From Aminobacter carboxidus (GTDB taxonomy: Bacteria > Pseudomonadota > Alphaproteobacteria > Rhizobiales > Rhizobiaceae): 64,000 nt of DNA. Positions 30,535-40,988 of this stretch are shown one piece after another. The notes beneath the pieces were generated by a model. The model was not told where the DNA came from. It saw nothing but the letters and a program-made list of their open reading frames with translations, and searched no databases. The translations under genes were made by a program, and so were the position numbers. The stretch's first letter is position 1. The number at the start of each line of letters is the position of its first letter. The stretch lies in NCBI RefSeq assembly GCF_014863355.1, contig NZ_JACZEP010000014.1:39999-103998 (forward strand), written 5' to 3'.

Positions 30535-32379
30535 GTGACGATTTTCGACAACATGGTTCCGGCGCTGGCCGGGGCGCTCGCCGCGCGTGGCTACGAAACG
30601 CTCACCCCCGTGCAGTCCTCGGTGCTGGCACCGGAGGCCGACGGCGTCGACCTTCTGGTCTCGGCGCAGACCGGCTCGGGCAAGACGGTCGCCTTCGGCA
30701 TCGCGATCGCGCCGACGCTGCTTGACGGCCGCGAGCGCTTCGACCGTGCCGGCGCCCCAAGTGCCGTCATCATTGCACCGACCCGCGAGCTCGCCATCCA
30801 GGTGCGCCGCGAGTTCGAATGGCTCTATGCCGGGACCGGCGCGCGCATCGCCTCCTGCGTCGGCGGCATGGACATGAGCAAGGAACGCCGCACGCTCAAC
30901 GACGGCGTCGACATCGTCGTCGGCACGCCGGGCCGCCTGCGCGACCACATCACCCGCGGCTCGCTCGACATCTCCGGCCTGCGCGCCGTGGTCCTCGACG
31001 AAGCCGACGAGATGCTCGACCTCGGCTTCCGCGAAGACCTGGAATTCATTCTGGCGGCAGCACCGCAGGAACGCCGCACGCTGTTGTTTTCGGCAACCGT
31101 GCCGCCGCAGATCGCCCAGATGGCCAAGCGCTTCCAGCGCAACGCGTTGCGCATCACCGCAGCCGGCGAAAGCCGCCAGCACGACGACATCGAATACCGC
31201 ATGGTTCTTGTCGCGCCGCCGGAGCGCGAGAACGCCATCATCAACACTCTGCTGTATTTCGATGCCCAGAGCACCATGGTGTTCTGTGCGACCCGTGAAG
31301 CGGTCAAGCATTTCTCGGCCCGGCTTGCCAATCGCGGCTTTGCCGTGGTGGCACTGTCGGGTGAACTGAGCCAGGCCGAGCGCAACAACGCGCTGCAGGC
31401 GATGCGCGATGGCCGTGCCCGTGTCTGCGTTGCTACCGACGTCGCCGCCCGCGGCATCGACCTGCCCAATCTCGACCTGGTCATCCATGCCGACCTGCCA
31501 ACCAACCCGGACACGCTGCTGCACCGCTCTGGCCGTACCGGCCGTGCCGGCCGCAAGGGTGTGTGCGTGCTGATCGTGCCGTTCCATCGCCGTGGCAGCG
31601 CGACCCGCCTGCTCAAGCTGGCCAAGCTTGAGGCAACGACGCAGTCGGCACCCGGACCGGCCGAGATCGACGCGCGCAACCGCGAGCGCATGCTGGCCGA
31701 ACTCAACGATATCGAGGCGGCGGGTGAGGACGAGGCGGCAATCGTCGCCGAGGTCCTGGCAGCACACTCGCCCGAGACACTCGCTCTCGCCTGGCTGCGC
31801 CAGCAGATGGCATCGCGCCCGGCGGCTGAAGAGCTTTCCGATCGCCCGATCCCGGCTTTCGATGCAGCAAAGGCCGAGCGTCCCGACAACCGCTTCACCG
31901 ACGGCGTGTGGTTCTCCGTCTCGGTCGGCCGCAAGCAGCGCGCCGAGCCGCGCTGGCTGCTGCCGCTGCTGTGCAAGGCGGGTCACGTGACCAAGACCGA
32001 GATCGGCTCGATCCGCATCTTCGACACCGAATCACATTTCGAAATCGTGGCCAACCGCGCCGACAACTACGCCCGCACCGTCGAACAGAACGGGTCAGGC
32101 GAAAAAGGTGTCGACATCAAGCGGCTCGCGGGCGCACCCGGCGGCGGCGACAGTGCCGGCAAGCCGAAGAAGCAGCACCGCAAGGGTCAGTACGACCCTT
32201 CCGACAAGCCGCCCTTCAAGAAGAAGGCCTTCGAGAAGAAGCCTTACGAGAAAAAGCCGTACGAAAAGAAGCCGTACGAAAACCGTGCAGGCGACAAGCC
32301 CGCTTACGACAAGCCGGCCTATGACAAGCCAGCGGGCGCGGCCAAGAAGTACAAGCCGAAGAAGAAGTTCGGCGAATAA
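30535..32379 (+). CDS. DEAD-box RNA helicase with DbpA-like domain and basic repeat tail
   Basis: 614 aa. RecA domain 1 has AQTGSGKT (44-51), PTRELAIQ, TPGR, Asp155-Glu-Ala-Asp158 and SAT. Domain 2 has VFCATREAVKHF, VATDVAARGIDLP and HRSGRTGRAGRKG. Residues about 455-530 form a DbpA-type RNA-binding domain (DGVWFSVSVGRKQRAEPRWLLPLL). The tail is Lys-rich with tandem YEKKP and YDKPA repeats (about 560-600), probably for RNA binding. Start GTG 30535 with GGAAG upstream. Likely works in ribosome assembly or RNA decay. Confidence 0.93.
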   Translation: MTIFDNMVPALAGALAARGYETLTPVQSSVLAPEADGVDLLVSAQTGSGKTVAFGIAIAPTLLDGRERFDRAGAPSAVIIAPTRELAIQVRREFEWLYAGTGARIASCVGGMDMSKERRTLNDGVDIVVGTPGRLRDHITRGSLDISGLRAVVLDEADEMLDLGFREDLEFILAAAPQERRTLLFSATVPPQIAQMAKRFQRNALRITAAGESRQHDDIEYRMVLVAPPERENAIINTLLYFDAQSTMVFCATREAVKHFSARLANRGFAVVALSGELSQAERNNALQAMRDGRARVCVATDVAARGIDLPNLDLVIHADLPTNPDTLLHRSGRTGRAGRKGVCVLIVPFHRRGSATRLLKLAKLEATTQSAPGPAEIDARNRERMLAELNDIEAAGEDEAAIVAEVLAAHSPETLALAWLRQQMASRPAAEELSDRPIPAFDAAKAERPDNRFTDGVWFSVSVGRKQRAEPRWLLPLLCKAGHVTKTEIGSIRIFDTESHFEIVANRADNYARTVEQNGSGEKGVDIKRLAGAPGGGDSAGKPKKQHRKGQYDPSDKPPFKKKAFEKKPYEKKPYEKKPYENRAGDKPAYDKPAYDKPAGAAKKYKPKKKFGE

Positions 32380-32650
32380 CGACGCCTGCCGGCTGCGGCT
32401 TTTGGCTGCACCGGCGTTTGCCACAATCGATGCCACAAAGCGAAAATCTGGCGTCGAATGTGGCTAAGTCGCCGTTTCGAAATATGTTTTTCGTCTAATA
32501 TGCCTCCGGCGAGACAGGTCTATCTCTGTCGCCGGGGCCGGGAAACGCCGGCGGTTCGACCTCCTCGACCGCGACGCGACGTGACCGGACGGCCCTTCAC
32601 CAAGGCGGGTTAGCCCCGTTCGGGCGCCCGCATTCGTCGGAGAGCATGCC
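32380..32650. other. 271-base region before the DUF1344 gene
   Basis: Contains several GC-rich short dyads (for example GTCGCCGGGGCCGGGAAACGCCGGCGG around 32529-32555) that could fold as a long leader. No small gene and no clear promoter motif are seen. Confidence 0.3.
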
Positions 32651-32911
32651 ATGCGCAAGCTTCTTGTTCCGGCAGCCGCTGCTGCCATTTTTGCAACCTC
32701 TGCCGTAGCCTTCGCCGCCGTCCAGCATACGGACGGGACGATCAAGACGTTCGACGCCAAGGCGATGCGCCTGACGCTCGACGACGGCACACCCTTCGTA
32801 CTGTCCAAGAAGTTCAAGGATCCCGGCCTCAAGGCAGGCGAAAAGGTCTCGCTCATGTGGGACATGAGCGGCAAGAACAAGGTGGCGGAATCCGCGAAGA
32901 TCATGAAATAG
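32651..32911 (+). CDS. Secreted DUF1344 small protein
   Basis: 86 aa. Signal peptide of about 22 residues (MRKLLVPAAAAAIFATSAVA), then one small beta domain typical of DUF1344: GTIKTFDAKAMRLTLDDGTPFVLSKKF and LKAGEKVSLMWD. Exported to the periplasm; function unknown. GGAGAG lies 5 bases before the ATG. Monocistronic. Confidence 0.85.
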   Translation: MRKLLVPAAAAAIFATSAVAFAAVQHTDGTIKTFDAKAMRLTLDDGTPFVLSKKFKDPGLKAGEKVSLMWDMSGKNKVAESAKIMK

Positions 32912-33142
32912 CGCCACACCGCGCTGGAAAGGGCGGACGAGGTTCCGCCCTTTTCCATTGATCGCGAGCGATCGGAATCATTTTTTCAACGCCCAGCCGC
33001 AATGCACTGACAAAGCGGGACTTTTTCGAAGATAAGCAGGCGGGCGATCTCAAACTGTCGGCTGGCCCACCAGCGAGCGCAACCAATCGCGTGATTGCGT
33101 GTTATAGTGCACCCCCGAAACGGACGAGGAAGGAGACATCCG

Positions 33143-33328
33143 ATGAAGGAATTTCAATGCGGGTCGCTTGTCCCCGGCTGCCAGTGGCATACCCGCCACG
33201 AGGACGAAGCTGAAATCATTCGCCGCGTGGCCGAGCACATGCGCGAAACGCATGGCGAAACCATCATCCGCGAAACGATGATCGAAGCGATCCGTTCGCG
33301 GATCGAAAAGGTCCGCGACGCGGCCTGA
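33143..33328 (+). CDS. DUF1059 small protein
   Basis: 61 aa. The pattern MKEFQCGSLVPGCQWHTR, then EDEAEIIRRVAEHMRETHGE, fits DUF1059: two Cys and two or three His suggest a small metal site. Function unknown. AGGAGA lies 7 bases before ATG 33143; the frame is open 16 more codons without support. Monocistronic, followed by a palindromic repeat. Confidence 0.85.
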   Translation: MKEFQCGSLVPGCQWHTRHEDEAEIIRRVAEHMRETHGETIIRETMIEAIRSRIEKVRDAA

Positions 33329-33342
33329 CCTTCTGAATCTTG

Positions 33343-33387
33343 CGCATAGTGCATTCCGAAAATCGACACCGATTTTCGGGCCTATGC
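33343..33387. repeat. RIME-like intergenic palindrome
   Basis: Core CCGAAAATCG / CGATTTTCGG (33356-33379) around a 4-base loop, with outer GCATAG / CTATGC arms. Palindromes of this type are scattered in rhizobial genomes. It lies between convergent genes and may also end transcription. Confidence 0.6.
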
Positions 33388-33388
33388 C

Positions 33389-34645
33389 CTAGGCTTTCAG
33401 CCTTTCAGCGGCGCGCTCGAGCAGCGCGTCGCGCTCCAGCGCAAAACCGCTGTCGACCCACTCCCCTTCCAGAGCCTTGAGCAACGAACCGAGCGCCGCC
33501 CCCTCGACGCCGAGCGGCGAGAGGTCACCGCCGCGCAAGGGAAAATCGGGCTTGTGCCATTTGCCGGTGAAGGAAAGCAGGCGGAAATAGCCGCCCGCCT
33601 CGATCAGCGCCTTGTCGTCCTGTTCAGCCCTGCCGCGCGCCGAAGCGAGATCGAGACGCAGGCGATCGATGGTGCCCTCAACGTTGCCGCGATAGAGCCG
33701 CTTGGCCAGTTCGCCCTCGGTGACAGCAGGCTCGACCTTGGCCGTCGCCGCCCACTGGACCAGCCTGTCTGTCTCGGCATTGGCGAGCCTGAGCCGCTCG
33801 CCGAGTGTTTTCATGCGCGCCACATCCGGCGGTACGACCGATTCGAGCCGCAGCAGCGGATCGGCTTTCCAGCCGAGGTCGTTCTCCGCCCGGACCAGCG
33901 CATGGATAGCATCGATGCCCCATTTTTCGCTCTCCGGCAGCGCCGCGGTCAGAACGCCTGACTGGCGCATCCACAACAGCGCGCGCGACGGATCGGGAGC
34001 CGACAGCAGTTTCTTGAGTTCCGACCAGACACGCTCGGCCGACAGACGCGACAGACCATCCTTCAGCCGGGCACAGGCCTTGAGGCCTTCGGCGTCCGGA
34101 CGGCCTTTGCCGTACCAGGCAAAGAAACGGAAAAAGCGCAGGATGCGCAGATAGTCCTCGCGGATGCGGGTTTCGGCGTCGCCGATGAAGCGCAGCGTGC
34201 GGCTTTCCAGATCGGCGATCCCACCGACCAGGTCGATCACGCTGCCGTCGGCCAGGGCGTAAAGCGCGTTGATGGTGAAGTCGCGCCGCTCTGCGTCGAG
34301 CTTCCAGTCACTGCCGAACACGACCTTGGCGCGACGGCCATCGGTCTCGACATCGGCGCGCAAGGTGGTGACTTCCAACGGCTTGCCGCCCGATATGACC
34401 GTGATGGTGCCATGCTCAGCGCCGGTGGGCACGGTCTTGAACCCGGCCGCCTCGGCCCGGCGCACAGTCTCTTCGGGCAGGTTGGTGGTGGCGATGTCGA
34501 CATCGGCGACAGGCTCGCCGAGCAGCGCGTTGCGCACCGCACCGCCGGCGATGCGCGCTTCGCCGCCATCGGCATTGAGAACTGCGAGCAGCTTTTGCAG
34601 CTGCGGGTCGTTCAGCCAGCCGGCATCGGCGATCGTTACGCTCAT
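33389..34645 (-). CDS. CCA tRNA nucleotidyltransferase / poly(A) polymerase family
   Basis: 418 aa, class II nucleotidyltransferase. Head domain with GGAVRNALLG, the metal-binding DVDIATT and RRDFTINALYA. The neck follows with DYLRILRFFRFFAWYG. Probably repairs the 3' CCA end of tRNAs. Its ATG overlaps the NUDIX stop by four bases, and the operon order DUF1285-NUDIX-CCA transferase is common in rhizobia. A distinction from poly(A) polymerase cannot be drawn from motifs alone. Confidence 0.9.
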   Translation of the reverse strand: MSVTIADAGWLNDPQLQKLLAVLNADGGEARIAGGAVRNALLGEPVADVDIATTNLPEETVRRAEAAGFKTVPTGAEHGTITVISGGKPLEVTTLRADVETDGRRAKVVFGSDWKLDAERRDFTINALYALADGSVIDLVGGIADLESRTLRFIGDAETRIREDYLRILRFFRFFAWYGKGRPDAEGLKACARLKDGLSRLSAERVWSELKKLLSAPDPSRALLWMRQSGVLTAALPESEKWGIDAIHALVRAENDLGWKADPLLRLESVVPPDVARMKTLGERLRLANAETDRLVQWAATAKVEPAVTEGELAKRLYRGNVEGTIDRLRLDLASARGRAEQDDKALIEAGGYFRLLSFTGKWHKPDFPLRGGDLSPLGVEGAALGSLLKALEGEWVDSGFALERDALLERAAERLKA

Positions 34646-35277
34646 GTGTAGAGCCTTTCATAGAGCGCGCGGATGATGCCGGCTGTGACACCCCAGATGT
34701 AGCGCTCCTCATAGGGCATGGCGTAGAAGAAGCGCTCCTTATCCTGCCAGGTGCGGCTGGCGCGGCCGTGGTTGGCCGGGTCCATCAGGAAGCCGAGCGG
34801 CACCTCGAAGACATCGTCGACCTCGCCTTCGTTGACGGTGAGCTGGAACCCAGGGCTGACGACACCGAGCACCGGTGCGATGCGATAGCCGCTGCCGGTG
34901 ACATAGTCGGGCAAGCGACCGATAATTTCGATGTAGTCGGAGGTTAGCCCGATCTCCTCGACCGTCTCACGTAGCGCTGCCGCCTCGGGCGAGACATCGG
35001 TCGGGTCGATGCGCCCGCCGGGAAAGGCGATCTGGCCGGAGTGGCTTTTCAGCTTCTCGGCGCGCTTGGTCAGGATGACTGTCGAGGCGTCGCCATGGTC
35101 GACGACCGGGATCAGCACGGCGGCGTCGCGCAGCCGGTCGTGCACGAACAGCTCGCGCATATCAGGGTTGAGCACGTGATCGCCATAGTCGGCGACGGCA
35201 TCGTTGAGATGCTCCTGTGCCGCGCGCTGGCGGAAATCCTGCGCCGAATAATGAGCTGTCGGGGCATGAACCATCAC
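34642..35277 (-). CDS. NUDIX hydrolase, CoA pyrophosphatase type
   Basis: 211 aa. The NUDIX box GGRIDPTDVSPEAAALRETVEEIGL is preceded by LKSHSGQIAFPGG, the added UPF0035-type signature of CoA diphosphatases (NudL-like). The enzyme would cleave CoA or its derivatives to a phosphopantetheine product and 3',5'-ADP. Overlaps both neighbours by four bases (ATGA), so it is the middle gene of a tightly coupled operon. Confidence 0.9.
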   Translation of the reverse strand: MMVHAPTAHYSAQDFRQRAAQEHLNDAVADYGDHVLNPDMRELFVHDRLRDAAVLIPVVDHGDASTVILTKRAEKLKSHSGQIAFPGGRIDPTDVSPEAAALRETVEEIGLTSDYIEIIGRLPDYVTGSGYRIAPVLGVVSPGFQLTVNEGEVDDVFEVPLGFLMDPANHGRASRTWQDKERFFYAMPYEERYIWGVTAGIIRALYERLYT

Positions 35278-35918
35278 GCGCTCAGCCGCTCCAGCCTGTC
35301 CCAGGGCATGACAGGGTAGACCTCGCCGTTGGAGCGCACGGCAAACATGTCATTGCCTGATATGTCGATGCGTTCGCCATGTTCGACGAGTTCGTACATC
35401 ACCGCCCGCGCCACCAGCGCCTCGAGCCGTCCGCGGACAAGAAGATAGGGCTTGAGGCCACCGGTTTCCGGCTCGTCGACGAAACGCAGCGGATGCTGTG
35501 GGCCAGCCTCGACGACATCGCCGACATTGGTGCGGAAGGTCAACACCTGCTCAGTGCCCGAACCCATGACATTCATCTCGACGGCGACGAAATGCGCGTC
35601 GACGACGCGGATGCCGACCCGCTCAACCGGTGTGACGAGATAGGTCTTGCCGTCTTCGTCCTTGCGCAGGACGGTCGAAAACAGCTGCACCAGCGGCATG
35701 CGGCCGATCGGCGTGCCCAAATAGAACCAGGTCCCGTCGGGGCGGATTTCCATATCGAGGTCGCCGCAGAAATCGGGATTCCAGCGTTCGACCGGTGGCA
35801 ACCCCTTGCCGGCGCGGGCGGCGCGCGAAATCAGCGCCTCGAGGCCGGCCGCGTCGCCGGCACGGGTGAGCCCAAGGTCAGTTGTCGCCTCGCGGCTATG
35901 GTCGGGGTCGCCAGTCAT
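35274..35918 (-). CDS. DUF1285 protein
   Basis: 214 aa, soluble. Key stretches are PPVERWNPDFCGDLDMEIRPDGTWFYLGTPIGR, LVTPVERVGIRVVDAHFVAVEM and a C-terminal ISGNDMFAVRSNGEVYPVMPW, all typical of DUF1285. Function unknown, although its conserved place ahead of the NUDIX and CCA-transferase genes suggests a link to RNA or nucleotide metabolism (inference). The frame stays open about 146 codons upstream, but ATG 35918 is where similarity starts. No clear Shine-Dalgarno. Confidence 0.85.
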   Translation of the reverse strand: MTGDPDHSREATTDLGLTRAGDAAGLEALISRAARAGKGLPPVERWNPDFCGDLDMEIRPDGTWFYLGTPIGRMPLVQLFSTVLRKDEDGKTYLVTPVERVGIRVVDAHFVAVEMNVMGSGTEQVLTFRTNVGDVVEAGPQHPLRFVDEPETGGLKPYLLVRGRLEALVARAVMYELVEHGERIDISGNDMFAVRSNGEVYPVMPWDRLERLSA

Positions 35919-36273
35919 GGTCACGAAATAGTCACTGTTGTTGCGCTTGTCAGCATAGGCAAGTGATTTAAGTTCAATGCCATGGCATCGCCAAGGTGCG
36001 AGGCCAAGGTTCGGACATGGAGATCGCGACGCCCGGGATCGTTTGACCTCTGGGGATTGGGCGGCAGGCACGTCCAGACGGACGACGCACCGGACCAAGA
36101 GGCAAATAATCCAGGTAGATTTACGAAGCGGCGCCGCGTTCGGATGGACGTGAGAGGCACGCTGTAGCATTTTGAGCGAGCGCATTGCGGTCCGAGAATC
36201 GGTTTCGATTTTCAGGATCCGGCGCCAGAAGAAGGATCCGGCCCGTATGAGCGTGATGATCAAGGAAACGGCG
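35919..36273. other. 355-base divergent region before moxR
   Basis: Separates the DUF1285 operon (minus) from the moxR operon (plus). Its right part (36166-36232) is a palindromic repeat. The rest has no recognisable gene and no convincing promoter. Confidence 0.4.
36166..36232. repeat. Degenerate RIME-like repeat
   Basis: GAGAATCG / CGATTTTC (36190-36211) around GTTT, with GCGGTCC / GGATCCGG flanks. It resembles the 33356 palindrome. It covers the upstream part of the moxR open frame, arguing against a start at 36172. Confidence 0.5.
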
Positions 36274-37250
<977 letters not shown>

Positions 37251-37251
<1 letters not shown>

Positions 37252-38165
37252 TGGCGCGCATCGGCGAGGCATCGGCACCGGTCACGACCAGCGATGCGCT
37301 TGCCCGCGGCAGGCTGCGCGCCTCGCTGGTACCTGACCTGCTGGTCGAGGCCCGCCGCATCGTCAACACGGTGATTGCCGGCTGGCATGGCCGCAAGAAA
37401 CGCGGCATCGGCGAGAATTTCTGGCAGTTCCGGCCCTATGTGCAGGGCGAGGCGATGGCCCGCATCGACTGGCGCCGCTCGGCCCGCGATGACCACACTT
37501 ACGTCCGCGACCGCGAATGGGAGGCGGCGCACACAGTCTGGCTGTGGGCCGACCTGTCGCCCTCGATGCTCTACAAGTCGAAGACGGCAAGCGCGTCAAA
37601 GGAATCGCGCGCGCTGGTGCTGACATTTGCGCTGGCGGAACTTCTGTCGCGTAGCGGCGAACGCATCGCCTGGCCGGGACTGACCGATCCGTTCAGCGCC
37701 CGCAACGGCGCCGAGCGCCTGGCCTCGCATCTGGCGCAAGCTGTCTCGCTGCCGGCGAAGCCCGATCTTTCAAGCATCCGCCGCTTTTCCGACATCGTCA
37801 TCATCGGCGACTTCCTCGACCCTGTCGAAGAGACGATGGCCTGGCTCGATACGCTCGCCCGCCACGGCGCGCGCGCCCATCTGATCGAGGTCGCCGACCC
37901 GGCCGAGGAGAGCTTTCCCTATGCCGGCCGCACCGAATTCACCGATCCTGAAACCGGCGAAAAGCTGACCGCCGGCCGCGCCGAGCAATTGTCGGATGCC
38001 TATCGCAACCTCTATGCCGCGCGCCGCGAGGAACTGGCAGCCTGGTGCAAGCGGCTGGGCTGGAGCTACACGGTCAACCACACCGACCGCCTCGCCTCGG
38101 ACGCGCTGGTGCATGTGCATATGGCAATGACCGCCGAAGGCCACGGACCGGGAGGGCGGCGATGA
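37251..38165 (+). CDS. DUF58 protein (VWA-like)
   Basis: 304 aa. The DUF58 signature is visible at GIGENFWQFRPYVQGEAMARIDWRRSARDDHTYVRDREWE, followed by WLWADLSPSMLYKS, a MIDAS-like DLSPS. It is the standard partner of MoxR in this operon type. No membrane helix, so it is cytosolic or peripheral. Overlaps both neighbours. Confidence 0.92.
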
Positions 38166-40987
38166 GCTGGCTGCCGCTTTCGTTCGGATTTCCAGCGGTG
38201 TTGTGGGGGCTGCTGGCGCTGCCGGTCATCTGGTGGCTGCTGAGGCTGACCCCGCCCAAGCCGCAGGCCGAGATTTTTCCGCCGCTGAAGATCCTGGCGC
38301 GGGTGTTCAAGAAGGAAGAAACGCCGCATCAGAGCCCGTGGTGGCTGACGCTGCTCAGGCTGCTGATGGCGGCGCTGGTGGTGCTGGCGCTGGCCGAACC
38401 TGTGTTCAATCCGCGCGAGAAGCTGCCGACCGGCGGCGCGGCTCTGGCGCTTGTCGTCGACAATGGCTGGGCGAGCGCGCCGGACTGGAAGCGCCGGGTT
38501 GCCACTGCCGAACGGCTGATCGCCGATGCCGGTGCCGCCGGACAGCCTGTCGTGCTGGCCTTCACCGCAGAGAAGCCGAATGCCGAGATCGGTCCGTTCG
38601 ACGCGCAGGCAGCGCTCGACCGGCTGCGTGCGGCCGAGCCGCGCCCGGTGCCGACCGACAGGGGGCCCGTCTACGCCCGCGTCGCCACCGTTTTGGCAAC
38701 GCTGCCCGGCACGAGCATCGCCGTTCTCGACGACGGGCTGGCGGGTGCGGGCGACGAGCAGGCGTTTTCGACGCTGCTGGGGCAGAACCCGGCCAATGTG
38801 CTGTGGGCTTCGCCAGAGCGGCTCGACGCCAAGGGCCTGACGGCGGCCGAAAACGAGATGGAAGGCTTTGCGCTGACGGCGATCCGCGCGCCGGGCGACC
38901 CTGCCCCGGGTGCCGTGACCGCCGGCGCCTTCGACGACAAGGGCCGCCGCATCGCCGACGCCACGCTGACCTTTGCGCCGGGCGAGACGGTGGCGACCGG
39001 CACGATGACGGTGCCTTTCGAACTGCGCAACGATTTCGCCTCGATCGCGCTCGACGGCCAGGGCCAGGCGGGCGCGGTGCGGGTGCTCGACGACAGTGCC
39101 AAGCGCCGCCGCGTCGGCCTGCTGTCGCAGTCGGATGCCGACGACTCGCAGCCGCTGCTGGCACCGCTCTATTACATCCGCCGCGCGCTCGAACCCTTTG
39201 CCGACCTGAGTGAACCGGCGAGCTCGGACCTCGCCGAGGCGATCCCGCAGATGCTCGAGCAGAAACCGGCGATGATCGTCATGGCCGATGTCGGCACCAT
39301 TCCGCCGCAAGCGCGCGAAAAGCTGCTGACCTGGCTCAAGGAGGGCGGCACGCTTGTCCGTTTCGCCGGCTCGCGCCTTGCCGCAGCCGGCAATGACGAG
39401 GAACTGCTGCCGGTGCGGCTCAGGCTCGGCGAACGTTCCCTCGGCGGCGCCTTGTCGTGGACAGCACCTCAGCCGGTGTCGGATTTCCCCGGAACCGGTC
39501 CGTTTGCCGACCTTTCGCCGCCCAACGAGGTAACGGTGAGCAAGCAGGTGCTGGCCGAGCCAACACCTGACCTTGCTGCCAGCACCTGGGCCAATCTCGC
39601 CGACGGCACGCCGCTGGTGACAGGTGCCCGGCGCGGCAAGGGAACGCTGGTGCTGTTTCATATCGCGCCACAGGCGACATGGTCGAACCTGCCGATCTCG
39701 GGCAGCTTCGTTGAAATGCTGCGCCGCATCGTGCAGCTGTCGCGCAACCAGGGCGCGGCGAATGCCAGTGTTGAAGGCCAACCGGCGTCGCTGGCGCCCT
39801 ACCGCATGATTTCGGCGGAGGGACGCATCGTGCCGCCGACGCCGGATGCCCGGCCGCTGCTTGCAAGTGCGGCCGCCCTGCCGGTGACGCTTGAAAACCC
39901 TCCCGGCCTGTATGGCGGCGAGGAAGGCGTGCTTGCCCACAACCTGCTCAACGCCGACAGCGCGCTCGTGCCGCTGGTGCGGCCGCAGATTTCTGCTCCG
40001 GTGACCGATATACGCTACGCTTTTGACGAATCGCGCGACCTGAAAGGCTCGCTTGTGGCAGCAGCTCTGGCATTGATGGCGCTCGACACCCTCGCCGTGC
40101 TGTGGATGGGCGGCATGTTCTCGCGCCTCGGCGGCCGACGCGCCCGCATGACGGGCACCGCAGCCTCGGTGATGCTCTGCCTCGGGATGCTGCTGTCGCA
40201 GACGGATCACGTCAGAGCCGATGACGCCAAGCCGGGCGACATCGAGGCGGTGGAAGCGATATCGCGCACCCGCGTCGCCTATGTGTTGACCGGCGAAGCT
40301 TCGGTCGACGCGATCAGCCGCGCCGGCATCGCCGGGCTGACCAAGTTCCTGATCGAAAAGACCGCGCTCGAACCGGGCGAGCCGGCCGGCGTCGACATCG
40401 CCAAGGACGAGCTTGCCTTCTACCCGTTGATCTACTGGCCGATCGACCCGGTGGCCGCGATGCCGAGCGAGGCGGCGATCGCCCGCGTCGACGCCTATAT
40501 GAAGCAAGGCGGCACGGTACTGTTCGACACTCGCGACCAGTTTGCCAACGGCATTGGCGCCGATGCCGCGAGCCCCGCCACCGAGCGGCTGCGCGACATC
40601 CTCTCCAGCCTCAACGTGCCCCCGCTCGAGCCGGTGCCGGCCGACCACGTGCTGACCAAGGCGTTCTTCATCCTTCCAGAGTTCCCCGGACGCTTCAACG
40701 GCAGCCCGCTTTGGGTCGAGGCTTCGCTTGAAGCGTCGAACGCCGAGGGCCGGCCGGTGCGGACCGGCGACGGCGTGACCCCGATCATGATCACCGCCAA
40801 CGATTTCGCCGGGGCCTGGGCCATCGACGAGAACGGCGAGGCGATGCTGCCGACGGTGCCTTCGGATCCGATGCAGCGCGTCTACGCCCTGCGCGCCGGT
40901 GTCAACATCATGATGTACATGCTGACCGGCAACTACAAATCCGACCAGGTACACGTGCCCGTGCTGCTCGAACGGCTGGGGCAATAG
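38162..40987 (+). CDS. Membrane protein with BatA N-terminal and DUF4159 domains
   Basis: 941 aa. Residues 1-80 are the BatA/aerotolerance N-terminal domain with two membrane helices (FPAVLWGLLALPVIWWLL and LTLLRLLMAALVVLALA). A long, probably periplasmic part with a divergent VWA fold follows (ALALVVDNGWASAPDW). One or two helices near 635-690 lie before DUF4159 (about 695-930: RTRVAYVLTGEASVDAISRAG, DELAFYPLIYWPI, GGTVLFDTRDQF). Overlaps DUF58 by ATGA and ends one base before the next ATG. Function unknown, related by context to Bat/MoxR systems. Confidence 0.9.
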   Translation: MSWLPLSFGFPAVLWGLLALPVIWWLLRLTPPKPQAEIFPPLKILARVFKKEETPHQSPWWLTLLRLLMAALVVLALAEPVFNPREKLPTGGAALALVVDNGWASAPDWKRRVATAERLIADAGAAGQPVVLAFTAEKPNAEIGPFDAQAALDRLRAAEPRPVPTDRGPVYARVATVLATLPGTSIAVLDDGLAGAGDEQAFSTLLGQNPANVLWASPERLDAKGLTAAENEMEGFALTAIRAPGDPAPGAVTAGAFDDKGRRIADATLTFAPGETVATGTMTVPFELRNDFASIALDGQGQAGAVRVLDDSAKRRRVGLLSQSDADDSQPLLAPLYYIRRALEPFADLSEPASSDLAEAIPQMLEQKPAMIVMADVGTIPPQAREKLLTWLKEGGTLVRFAGSRLAAAGNDEELLPVRLRLGERSLGGALSWTAPQPVSDFPGTGPFADLSPPNEVTVSKQVLAEPTPDLAASTWANLADGTPLVTGARRGKGTLVLFHIAPQATWSNLPISGSFVEMLRRIVQLSRNQGAANASVEGQPASLAPYRMISAEGRIVPPTPDARPLLASAAALPVTLENPPGLYGGEEGVLAHNLLNADSALVPLVRPQISAPVTDIRYAFDESRDLKGSLVAAALALMALDTLAVLWMGGMFSRLGGRRARMTGTAASVMLCLGMLLSQTDHVRADDAKPGDIEAVEAISRTRVAYVLTGEASVDAISRAGIAGLTKFLIEKTALEPGEPAGVDIAKDELAFYPLIYWPIDPVAAMPSEAAIARVDAYMKQGGTVLFDTRDQFANGIGADAASPATERLRDILSSLNVPPLEPVPADHVLTKAFFILPEFPGRFNGSPLWVEASLEASNAEGRPVRTGDGVTPIMITANDFAGAWAIDENGEAMLPTVPSDPMQRVYALRAGVNIMMYMLTGNYKSDQVHVPVLLERLGQ

Positions 40988-40988
40988 C

